Assembly: GCA_032622095.1 (NCBI GenBank)
Contig: CP136061.1
Location: forward strand, 12,169,287-12,233,286
Reading direction: 5' to 3'
From: Siphonodentalium dalli
Lineage: Eukaryota; Mollusca; Scaphopoda; Gadilida; Siphonodentaliidae
Length of the DNA stretch: 64,000 nucleotides
Positions 10,734-19,646 of the stretch are shown one piece after another. Every line of letters starts with the position of its first letter. The first letter of the stretch is position 1. Position numbers and translations under genes: made by a program. Under the pieces are notes generated by a model, which saw only the letters and a list, made by a program, of their open reading frames with translations, was not told the origin of the DNA and ran no database searches.

Positions 10734-11539
10734 TACACTCTTATGACTAATGTGTAGGTTGTATACACACAATGTGTAGCCCTGCTACACATTCATTATT
10801 CATTTTTGATCTTAAACATATTTGTGTAGTATATGTGTAGTTTTATGTACCTACACAAATTGTGTAACAATTTGTACACAATAAATTGGTCAATTTATAC
10901 ACATTTATACACACTGGTGTGCATAAAATCAACAGATATCCCTTACACATTTTGTGTAGAGTCTTACACATATAAATCGTAGACAAGATGTAAGTTCAGT
11001 ATTCCAAACTGTGGGTATATAGTATTGATGACACGTGGATATCTATATGTTAAAACTATCATGGCGTACAATGGTACGTAATATTTTGCTCTGTCATGAC
11101 AGTGTGAGTTTTCGTTTTAAATGAACAAACCAGGGTCGTGGCGTGGTTGCATAATATTAGTATTACCGTATTACAACAATCATTTAAACGAGTATAAGAG
11201 CAGTATTCACCATGAAAGTTTTAACAAATAAATCCTCATATATCATTAATACTACAACCACAAGTCGGAATTCTGAACTTACGTTCCTTGTCTACGATCG
11301 CTGTAGATTGTATTCCAAAACAAATACTCAAACAATATGGCGTCATGTAACAGGCTAAGAACTGACGGCACCTCAATGCGCATGCTCTACGTTCTTACAC
11401 AATTGTGTGTAACAAAATATACACATTATGTGTAGAACGGTCCTTGGTCAATGTATTTGTATGTAAAACTACACATTGCTATGTGTATTAACCGGGTTGA
11501 CACATTTGATGTGTAATCGTTATAAGTTATAAGAGTGTA
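10734..11539. mobile_element. TA-flanked non-autonomous DNA element
   Basis: The left end reads TACACTCTTATGACTAATG and the right end is its imperfect inverse (TTATAAGAGTGTA), each beginning or ending in TA as if the TA dinucleotide were duplicated. The subterminal regions are packed with short palindromic motifs built on TGTGTAG and CTACACA (about 10740-11000 and 11400-11520). No transposase frame was found. The terminal CACTCTTA is shared with the element at 44721-45501, so both may belong to one family. Confidence 0.6.
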
Positions 11540-11884
11540 CTCTACCAGTTTGGCACTACTCCAATGTACCCTTCCAAATCGGCGACACCGACACGCGTTT
11601 ATCACTGTGTGTTCCCCATCCACAGCCTTCTCCGTCATAACCAACCCATATACCTAGTACTAAGTATCCCACCACCCCACCTCTTATCTACCCACACAAA
11701 CCCTCTAACTGCGCACATCTCCACCCCTTATCTACCCACACACACCCTCTAACTGCGCATTCAAACATAAGCATTAATTGACCCACCCCCACGCCACAAT
11801 CGCCCGATCTACGATTAAATAAAACCACCCACCGTCTCCACCTGTACTAATCCGGCAATATTCGTCCACCAACGCAAGATAATA
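11540..11884. other. C-rich stretch with 40-bp tandem duplication
   Basis: Contains two adjacent copies (about 11680-11760) of a block with anchors CTTATCTACCCACACA and CCCTCTAACTGCGCA. It leads into the LINE fragment that starts with the ATG at 11885 and may include that element's 5' untranslated region, but nothing shows this directly. Confidence 0.4.
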
Positions 11885-12304
11885 ATGGGTGTCTCGCTAT
11901 ATGATTATCGCGTGAGAACCGGATCACTCACACAAAGAGGACCATCGCACAGCCGTCGACACAAGAGCGGCAACTCTTTTTCGTCAAGCTCCACACTGCC
12001 TAGGGTAGATGTGAGGTTATTAGTAACCATATCCGTGATGATAGCTATAAGTTGCGACGTTCACCCCCATCCTGGCCCTGCTAGTGACGCAACGTCAACT
12101 ACAAATCAATTATCAATTTTCCACTATAACGTAAGGAGTATCCGAAATAAGATTGGAAAAATCACTCATATATTGGATAATTATGATATTTTGGTGTTTT
12201 ACTGAAACACACCTTGACCCGACATTTAACTCTTCCACTTTGAAATTGGATATATTTGTGGGACCAACTCGTCTAGATAGGGACAGCTCTGTGGTGATAC
12301 CCAC
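11885..12304 (+). pseudogene. LINE ORF2 N-terminus: 2A-like motif and APE endonuclease start
   Basis: A non-LTR retrotransposon polyprotein fragment. From ATG 11885 there is a basic/serine-rich leader, a hydrophobic stretch (VRLLVTISVMIAIS) and CDVHPHPGP. The last matches the position and shape of the 2A-like (D-V/I-E-x-N-P-G-P) or GDVHPNPGP motif found at the start of many invertebrate LINE ORFs. Next comes the first APE endonuclease strand (LSIFHYNVRSIRNKIGKI, with the catalytic-pocket Asn of NVRS) and then, after a +1 frameshift near 12200, TETHLDPTF with the ETHL motif carrying the metal-binding Glu. The protein is lost at about 12304, where a tandem duplication begins. A LINE EN-RT remnant at 22586-23690 could be the same family. 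Confidence 0.8.
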
Positions 12305-12424
12305 CCTGTTTGGCTGCTAATTAGCATAATCTGAAGTACACGACCTACATTCTCAGCTGATGATACCCACCCTGTTTGGCTGCTAATTAACATAATCCGA
12401 AGTACACGACCTATATTCTCTGCA
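12295..12424 (+). repeat. 66-bp tandem duplication
   Basis: Two adjacent copies starting at TGATACCCACCCTGTTTGGC (12295 and 12361), period 66 bp, with about five differences. It separates the LINE remnant from the virus-like gene cluster that starts at 12649. Confidence 0.85.
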
Positions 12425-12648
12425 GTACTCCTGTTGGTGTTAGTCTAGACAGTTTGACCTATATTCTCCGCCCACGTGTCGGTATATTTGTGGTTTATGA
12501 TCCCAATTGTATCATAGTCTATTTGTTGTTTATGATCCCCATTAGCATAATATTATTTAGATACGGTGTATATCTCAGTGTATTATCTATGTCACGTGAT
12601 GACTATCGTTATAAGGGTTGTGAATGTACTATTTTATAATAATTTATT

Positions 12649-12878
12649 ATGGAGAGTGACGTTTCTTCAGAAAAGTGGGATTGGCTAGGCCAGAAAGTAC
12701 CTAGATCAGAGATTGTATATTTCTGTCAAATTATTATTATCTACACGATAATAATCACATCTATCGTTAATTTGTCAATAGGTCACGAGGCCTCGACATA
12801 TGGACGAGTCTATTGAGTTCGTCGGCGGGGTACCTACTTCCGGCCCCTACTATAAATAGAAGAAGTGTTGTGGTATAA
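12649..12878 (+). pseudogene. Small two-helix membrane protein, virus-like cluster gene 1 (frameshifted)
   Basis: The first frame opens at ATG 12649 with an acidic, Trp-containing start (SEKWDWLGQKVPRSE) and then a strongly hydrophobic segment at about residues 22-44 (FCQIIIIYTIIITSIVNL); it ends at TGA 12814-12816. The second frame, entered near 12795, encodes another hydrophobic segment (TSLLSSSAGYLLPAP), a basic tail and a stop at TAA 12876-12878. Together they have the layout of a small protein of roughly 75 residues with two membrane segments, broken by one indel near 12790-12800. I recall similar short VPxSE...GYLLP proteins in invertebrate genomes but cannot name a family. It lies 31 bp upstream of the TBP-like gene on the same strand. 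TATA motifs for the next gene lie within its 3' end. Confidence 0.6.
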
Positions 12879-12880
12879 AA
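12851..12880 (+). promoter_or_regulatory. Two TATA-box-like motifs upstream of the TBP-like gene
   Basis: TATAAATA at 12851-12858 and TATAAAA at 12874-12880 lie 59 and 36 bases upstream of the TBP-like ATG at 12910. Both fall in the 3' end of the preceding small gene, as in compact viral genomes. Their position suits a core promoter for the TBP-like/integrase pair. That would be an autoregulatory arrangement if the encoded TBP binds them, which is inference. Confidence 0.45.
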
Positions 12881-12909
12881 GGTAACGTGTATATCATAAT
12901 GTTGTCACT

Positions 12910-13422
12910 ATGGAACGCGTAACTAATGTAGTATGTTCCAGTCAGTTAGGATGTCCTGTGGATGTGATATATTTGGCTAATGCACTACGTAACGTCGTAT
13001 GTAAGAGGGGTTTCTTAATTTGGAGGAATCGTTTTATCGGCGGATCATGCTGGTTCTATAAGACGGGTAAACTTATGTGTACCGGGGCCGCTAGTCACGC
13101 GGAAGATGGAATTCGAAGACTGCGAAAGTATGCCAGAATAATTCAAAAGATCGGATACCCAGTATGCCTGTCCAGATTTCGTATAATTACCATGTCAGCC
13201 GTTCATAAATGCAGCGCATTATCATTAAGGTTATTGGTCGAATATCTCGCTGGTAACTATTATCCAGAACTTTTTCCTGCTGTGACATTCTACACTGAGG
13301 GTATCCACTTCGCTTGTCACCTGAGTGGATCTATTTTAATAACGGGTATAAAGAATCAACGACAGATCGTACGTGAGGTGCTACCGAAAATTTTAGAACT
13401 CGAAATCTGCAGTAATGGATGA
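12910..13422 (+). CDS. TATA-binding-protein-like factor (viral/element-encoded)
   Basis: A 170-residue single-exon protein that spans a whole TBP core: two pseudo-repeats forming a saddle that binds the TATA minor groove and recruits the transcription machinery. Repeat 1 (about residues 1-85) has VVCSSQLGCPVD, KTGKLMCTGA and RKYARIIQKIGYP. Repeat 2 (about 86-170) has YYPELFP, LSGSILITGIKN and REVLPKILEL. Each lines up with TBP motifs (LGC.LD, SGK..CTGA, RKYARI.QKLGFP, YEPELFPG, SGK.VLTGAK). There is no N-terminal extension. Of the four DNA-wedging Phe positions of yeast TBP, by my eye alignment two are kept (GFLIW, ELFP) and two change (to Tyr before KTGK, to His before LSGS). It is intact, with no stop or shift. 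The stop overlaps the integrase ATG by 8 bases, so a shared transcript is likely. Divergence and context favour a virus-like origin over a host TBP paralogue. Confidence 0.85.
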   Translation: MERVTNVVCSSQLGCPVDVIYLANALRNVVCKRGFLIWRNRFIGGSCWFYKTGKLMCTGAASHAEDGIRRLRKYARIIQKIGYPVCLSRFRIITMSAVHKCSALSLRLLVEYLAGNYYPELFPAVTFYTEGIHFACHLSGSILITGIKNQRQIVREVLPKILELEICSNG

Positions 13423-14240
13423 ATATCTACATACTCTGTATTATGACCCGGGTAAACCAGGTAGTTTCGGAGGAGTTGAAAAACTATATCAGGCTGTTAA
13501 AGCTGAAGGATCACACGTTATCAGCAGGAAGAAAATTCGAGATTGGTTCAGTTATCAAGAGACCTATACGCTAATTAAACCATCTAGACACAAATTGCCT
13601 AGAAGTAGAGTCGTGGTTGAAGGCTTAGACTCGTTGTGGGACTGTGATTTGGCAGACTTGACTGCTTCAGGAAGTCGTTATAAATACATTTAGGTTATAA
13701 TCGATGTATTTTCAAGATACGCTTGGTGTCGTGCCTTGATAAAGAAAGATGCGAAACACGTCAGTGAAGCTTTCGAAGATGTGTTTCTTCACGAAACACG
13801 TAGACCATCCATACTGAGAACGGACAAGGGGACGGACTTTAATTCAAGACCCGTTCAGAGGTTATTCAAGCGGGAAGGAATACCTGTCGACCGAAAATGA
13901 AACTAAAGCCAATTACGCGGAGAGATTAATAAAGACGATGAAGACGATGTTATATAGATATCTCGTTCACAATAGTATTCAAGAATATTCCAGTGTATTG
14001 CAGGATATTGTGGAAAGCTACAATAACACGGTAGACCGTTCCACCGGTTACACACCGACGTCAGTTAATAAAGGCAACGAATCTGAGGTGCGCTATCAAC
14101 AGAAACTACTTCTTCGAGAGGGTAGTGTCAAATTAAAAAAGTACGAGTTCAAGGTCGGTGACAGAGTGAGGATATCACACATCAAAGGAGTTTATGACAA
14201 AGAATTTTATAAGAAGTGGACGGGTGAAATAATGCGCATA
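13415..14240 (+). pseudogene. DDE integrase, Polinton/retroviral type (broken)
   Basis: An rve-fold integrase that would join element DNA to the host chromosome. The N-terminus (YYDPGKPGSFGGVEKLYQAV, then ISRKKIRDWFSYQETYTL) is the helical N-terminal domain typical of Polinton/Maverick and adintovirus-like integrases. The catalytic core follows: first Asp in LWDCDLAD (about residue 78), IDVFSRYAWC, second Asp in RTDKGTDF, and the Glu in NYAERLIKT. Then come SYNNTVDRSTGYTP and the SH3-like FKVGDRVRISHIKG. Defects are a TAG at 13691-13693 where relatives have a hydrophobic residue, a one-base frameshift near 13895, and interruption by the foldback element at 14240. Three open segments therefore remain (13415-13693, the following frame to 13900, and 13938-14240). 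The start ATG overlaps the TBP-like stop. Confidence 0.85.
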
Positions 14241-14826
14241 AGATTGTCCACTTATAAACGGACATTCCGTACCTAAAATGATCGTTAATTAATGGACAAT
14301 TTGACCACGCGTGGCACGCGATCTTGGGATTGTCCACTAAATCACGACATATATAGATAATCCTGCATGTTAGCTTCATATTAAATATGAAGGGCAATAA
14401 CTCTATAATCTACCTTTACTAAATAACGGAGATTTGTTTGAGAAATTTGCACACAACAGATCAACTCTTGTGAAATATAAGTCAAATTCTTCCCTTGGGT
14501 GGGTGGGCTTGTGGGAGGTTTGGGGTACGCTCTTTAAAAACACTTCTTCGAATATTTCCGTTATTTCGTCAAAAATTCTTCTTCTAATATCTCCGTTATT
14601 TCGTCAAAAACACGTCTTCTCATACAAATCGCCGTTATTTAGTAAATTACCATTCTTTATAGAGTTATTGCCCTTCATATTAAATATGAAGCTAACATGC
14701 AGGATTAGCTATACATGTCGTCATTTAGTGGACAATCCCAAGCTCGCGTGCCACGCGTGGTCGGATTGTCCATTAATTAACGAACATTTTAGGTACGGAT
14801 TGTCCGTTTATAAGTGGCCAATCCTT
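14240..14826. mobile_element. Foldback MITE inserted in the integrase gene
   Basis: Two inverted arms of about 190 bp (14240-14430 and 14630-14826), roughly 90% alike by eye. Outer anchors are CCACTTATAAACGGACA, GTACCTAAAATG, TTAATTAATGGACAAT and CCACGCGTGGCACGCG; inner anchors are CATGTTAGCTTCATATTAAA and GAAGGGCAATAACTCTATA. The spacer has repeated CCGTTATTTCGTCAAAAA. It splits the integrase pseudogene shortly after KKWTGEIMRI. I could not identify a target-site duplication with confidence. Confidence 0.85.
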
Positions 14827-14827
14827 G

Positions 14828-14959
14828 AAGATTTGCCTGCAACAAACACGGGCTGAGAAAACATCATTAGAGGGCGTATTAAAACAACTGGTTCCTCCGT
14901 CAGTGACATTTAAGCCTGAGTGGTCCCAATATTACGCTCCACGCCAATGCAGTTGTTAG
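14828..14959 (+). pseudogene. Possible integrase C-terminal fragment beyond the insertion
   Basis: A 43-codon open stretch directly after the foldback element, with protein-like composition (LQQTRAEKTSLEGVLKQLVP, later KPEWSQYYAPRQ). Polinton integrases often end in an ELQKV...VEKVLK-like segment, and LQQ...LEGVLKQ could be its counterpart. The match is weak and rests on position. It could equally be the start of another element gene. Confidence 0.35.
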
Positions 14960-15532
14960 TGTAAACATATGTTATTGCATAACAACGCAACGGGTTTTGC
15001 AAATAACAAAGGGTATCTCTCCCACATAATTGTTTTACACAAAACGAATATAAAATACAAATTACGCACAAATATGATAATTCATACTAATAACCTCGTT
15101 TCACTTATAACCATATATGACATAAACTTGAGTGTGACCATACCGGCGATTATTTCACTTTATGGGGGGGTTGAACCCGTGGTTCGTCTCGTGTGTTTAT
15201 GGTTCAGGTGAATTTTCGCGTTTTTTGTAGTGATAATACAACATGTAGTTGCTTTCGTTTTGCGGCAGAGGTTTGCACATTACGGTATTTTATTAAAGTT
15301 TAAATCGCGATGTCGAGGTTATGTATAATTGGACAGCCCTAAAATATGTGCTGATAAACGCAGTTGTTGTTAACAGCTATCTTTGACAGAGTTTACTTGA
15401 TATGGAGTATGCAACCAAAATAAATTTGACTGTTTTATCATGTCATAACTCAATAGTACTGCGGAGTACTACGCGATTAAATTACGAGTAAGGTACATGT
15501 AGTAAAAAACTAGTTCAGTTCCAGTCGGCATA
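14960..15532. other. Unassigned stretch after the virus-like cluster
   Basis: No further element gene (polymerase, ATPase, capsid, protease) and no terminal inverted repeat could be recognised. An 80-codon open frame at 14969-15211 has no family resemblance. A G-rich run occurs at about 15164. Confidence 0.5.
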
Positions 15533-15538
15533 CATTTG

Positions 15539-15962
15539 TGACCCGCCATATCAATTGTTTTACCCTGTGCCAATGCATTCTCTGATATATGCGAGTCGAC
15601 CATAGGTCACCTCGCATATATAAGAGAATGCATTGGCCTAACAATTTTTTTAAATAAATGTTTCTTACAATTTTTAGGACATGAAATAAAAAACATCCAT
15701 TACCCTGCAGGGAGCCCCACACATATATAGAAGCATATAGAAGAGTGTCGTCTGCTCATGTTTGTCTGGGGCTCTGTATGGGTGAATTATAAAATTGTTA
15801 AAGAATACAAGGACAAATTATTAAAATTGTAAAAAATTGTTAGGCCAATGCATTCTCTTATATATGCGAGGCGACCTATGGTCGACTCGCATATATAAGA
15901 GAATGCATTGGCACAGGGTAACAAAAATCCCGTCTTACGACTGGATTTGATATGGTGGGTCA
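15539..15962. mobile_element. Hairpin-ended element, copy with exact 6-bp target duplication
   Basis: Begins TGACCCGCCATATCA and ends with the inverse GATATGGTGGGTCA, flanked by identical CATTTG (15533-15538 and 15963-15968). Just inside each end is a 69-bp near-perfect palindrome (15569-15637 and 15844-15912) starting GCCAATGCATTCTCT; the right one is the reverse complement of the left. The interior holds a GGGAGCCCCACACATATATA...GGGGCTCTGTATGGGTGAA segment. Compared with the other copies, the interior is inverted. There is no coding capacity. Confidence 0.9.
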
Positions 15963-17524
15963 CATTTGCTTTCATCGATACTTTGAACTTGAAGACTAGC
16001 TGCATGTATTTTTTGTATAGACTAATAATATATATAATTACAATTAAATATTAAATTGAATATTTAAGCATGGATGCTTTCTTGAATGATCCTGCTTAAC
16101 GATGGTTTTAAAAAAATAACACAAATGACCGTTGTAAAATCCGCGATATATTCTGGGAAAGGGTGATTGATATGCACGGTATAGAGCAGTACGAGTTTTT
16201 AGCTTCTCTCTCGTCGGAGGACGCTTTCATCACTTTTCCTAGGAAACGTAAACATTCTCGAAAGAACAAATACTTTGATTAATGTTGGAGACCTTATCAT
16301 TGATGATGCAGTCTTTCTTCTACATGCCTGCAGCATTGTGAAGGGACTACAGAATAAATGACATGATACCCGCGTGGTAGAATGAATTCGCAACAGAACT
16401 ATGACCATACCCGCAAAGATTGTATATTCTCCAATTTACCCGGCGGTGTACATATGTATAGTGTAATTCTCCTTTAATGTTTATGTTGTGTAATATAATA
16501 CATTTATAATCTCTCCATATATGAGGCAATAAAGATATATATAACCTTCTCTCCCAATTACCTTTATAATACTGATAATAATTTGGGTGGAAAACATAAT
16601 AGGTATAACAACCGTCGCGTCATGTGGCGACGCCAAACAGATGAGAGCGTGCCGTCCATTCGGCGTCATGGCGACTACCGTATGCATGCTGTAATTGAGC
16701 TCTGTGATGCAACACAAAATATGCATGACAACGGCATGACAACGGCGCCAGAGATGTTAATTTAAACATATTTCAAAACCTGATGGCAACATTATCTGGA
16801 GGAAATTCAATCACCTCGCGTTGTTAATCTAAATTTGGCCACATTCGTTACAGTGTTTTATGAACATCATTTTGACAAAATTGCTCCAGGCGTTTCAATG
16901 CGCAGGGCTTCGTCGGAGACGACGATTAATGGGCAGGGAATCGAATTTCAATCTCACGTGACGTGACCTCACGTGACCCCATCGAACGAGGGTTCACCTC
17001 TCCGATGCGTCTTTAATCATTGCGCTGTCTTGGAACAATGGCGGCCATCTATCGTCTGCGTTATTGATCACAGTGGAACGCATGCAGATCTTTAATTGGG
17101 GTCCAATTCCGAAAAGAAATGTGCATTACTCAACCTCAATCTGAATACAATTACCCAATTCAAATGAGGTAATATGGAATCCGACTGTACTTCTTTCGAG
17201 TTTCAAATAAATAAGACGGTTAATCTGAGGTGTTGATTTAGTGTTCAGGTACGTGATCCTATATGTTGTGGTATCTTCACTTATTATCTCTGCTTGGCAA
17301 TGTTTCATTGTGAGAGGGTCTATTGTAAGTTCCGTAACTTGTAGTCCATTTCAAAATGTCAGACTACGCCAGACCAAACTATTATTTTTGCGAAATACGG
17401 TACCCCCTTGTGTTGGAACTTTCCAGCCGGTAAATAAAATGATTTTAATTGTTGGACATTTCCAACCTGCCACCCCCGTCAAGTTGGAAAATTTCAAACT
17501 GATATCCATTTCGGACCAAACTTT
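15963..17524. other. Unassigned AT-rich stretch
   Basis: About 1.5 kb with only short, unrelated open frames on either strand (for example 16583-16765). GCGGCCATC-type sequence and TCACGTGAC palindromes occur near 16950-17050, but nothing forms a recognisable gene or repeat. Confidence 0.45.
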
Positions 17525-17937
17525 TGACCTATATATATCCAGTCGTAAGTCGGGATTTTTTTTACCCTGTGCCAATGCATTCTCTTATATATGCGAGTCG
17601 ACCATAGGTCGCCTCGCATATATAAGAGAATGCATTGACCTAACAATTGTTTACAATTTTAATAATTTTTTCTTCTATTCTTTAACAATTTTATAATTTC
17701 ACCCATACAGAGCCCCAGACAAACATGAGCAGACGACACTCTTCTATGTGCTTCTATATATGTGTGGGGCTCCCTGCAGGGTAATGGATGTTTTTTATTT
17801 TATGTCCTAAAAAATGTAAGAAACATTTATTTTAAAAAAATGATAAAAAATTGTTAGGCCAATGCATTCTCTTATATATGCGAGGCGACCTATGGTCGAC
17901 TCGCATATATAAGAGAATGCATTGGTACAGGGTAAAA
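17525..17937. mobile_element. Hairpin-ended element, copy with eroded outer ends
   Basis: Palindromes at 17571-17639 and 17858-17926 have the family layout. On the left, part of the outer TGACCCGCC repeat is replaced by AT-rich sequence, though AGTCGTAAGTCGGGATTTTT remains. On the right, the element stops after ACAGGGTAAAAAAA. The interior is in the orientation CAGAGCCCCAGACAAACATG...TGTGGGGCTCCCTGCAGG. Confidence 0.85.
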
Positions 17938-17940
17938 AAA

Positions 17941-18185
17941 TATTGGTAAGTTCCCACCCACCACCCCATCCCGCCACCCATAGTATCTATGCTCCACAGG
18001 CGCTCCTATATTGGTAAGTATCCACTCACCACCCCATCCCACCACCCATATTATCTATGCGCCTATATTGATAAGTACCCACCCACCACCCCATCCCGCC
18101 ACCCATAGTATATATGCGCCGCAGGCGCTCCTATATTGGTAAGTACCCACCCACCACCCCATCCCACCACCCATATTATCTATGG
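17941..18185 (+). repeat. Alternating 57/68-bp tandem repeat
   Basis: Four units starting TATTGGTAAGT.CCCA, each with CACCACCCCATCCC and CCACCCATA.TATCTATG. Units alternate between a form with GCAGGCGCTCC at the end and a form without it. Confidence 0.85.
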
Positions 18186-18539
18186 AAAATCAAACAATGA
18201 GAACAATGTTACCTATATTTGTGGGGTAAAATTTCCAGCTAATTTTATGTTGGCCATGAAATTTCCAACTATATTGAAAATATTGACCAAATTTAGATAA
18301 GATAAGATACGTTTTAATGGTCTTTTGACACACATTAGTGTAGAACAACCTATGTAAAGATAAAATAGACAAACGGAATACATGTTATATAAGTGATATA
18401 ACACGTACCAGATTAACAGAAATGAGTAAGATCTAGAACATCAAAGTATTAAATTATTACTGGACATAGGTCATCTCTGGAAGGATGCGATGTACCATAT
18501 ACATTGTAGTAAGCTGCCACTTCCGCAGTCTACTAATGT
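18186..18539. other. Unassigned AT-rich stretch
   Basis: No gene or repeat structure seen between the short tandem array and the giant palindromic element. Confidence 0.5.
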
Positions 18540-19646
18540 CCAGTGTAGTCAGGTTCGAAAATTTAAAAACGCCTCTAGAAACAAAGGTGCGGGCATTTTT
18601 CTTTCAGAAGCTTTTGAGAATTGTTTCTGAAAGTATTTTTTATGCTGATTTCAAAAACCAATGTTGGCAAGTTGACAAATTATTATTTCTGGTAAAAATG
18701 GCAATTCAAAATGGCCGCCATCAAAACAAAGTCTAACTTTACATTTGTTGTTACGTGTTGCTCTAGGCCGTTCGAATATTGAGTATTTCCGTACTTTCGA
18801 ACGAATTGGAACAAGAAGAAGTATACACAGAACATATGTGGTAATTTAAAGTGAACATGTTTGATATTTACCCCATTTATGGCAAACAAATGACAAAAAA
18901 AACGCGAATTTGATAAATTATTACGGTCTTAAACGGCAGAAAGTGAAATATGCTGGAAACGTATCACTCAAATGGTATAGACAGTTGTGTCTAAATGTAA
19001 TTTGTAACCTGATTCCAATAAACAATGTTGGCAACTCGACAAATAATTATTTCTGACCTAAAATGACAATTCAAAATGGCCGCCATCAGAACAAAGTCTA
19101 GATGTTCGTTTACTGTTATAATTTTGTTCTAAGACGTTTGAATATTATGCATTTCCGTACTTTCGAACGAATTGTGAAAAGAGACACTATACAAAGAACA
19201 TATGTGGTAATCTAAATTTAACATGTTTGACATTTAACCCACTTTATGCCCAAAAATTACAAAACAAACGCGAATTTTATAAATTATTGCGGTCTTAAAT
19301 GGCAGAAAGTTAATTATATCCTTCAAATGGTTTACACAGTTGTGTCTAAATGTAATTTGTAATCTGATTCCAAAACACAATGTTGGCAACTCGACAAATA
19401 ATTATTTCTGACCTAAAATGACAATTCAAAATGGCCGATATAATAATAATCAGATAAACATTCGAAAATCATCAGTAATATTATGAAACTGGTTCATCAA
19501 CACCCAATGCGACACAATTTGCCATCATATAGCCAAAAATAGTCACATAAAAGCCTTATTTATTATTGCAGTCAGTTCCATAGATGCAGAGTGGTGTGCA
19601 GGGTGACTCTGATTTTCTGCGTGTACACCTTGCTGTTACACACCCC

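Noticed and set aside
12910-13422. Host TBP gene or processed TBP pseudogene
   Set aside because: Too diverged from animal TBP, lacks any N-terminal remnant or poly-A tail, and overlaps the integrase frame by 8 bases, which fits an element gene better.
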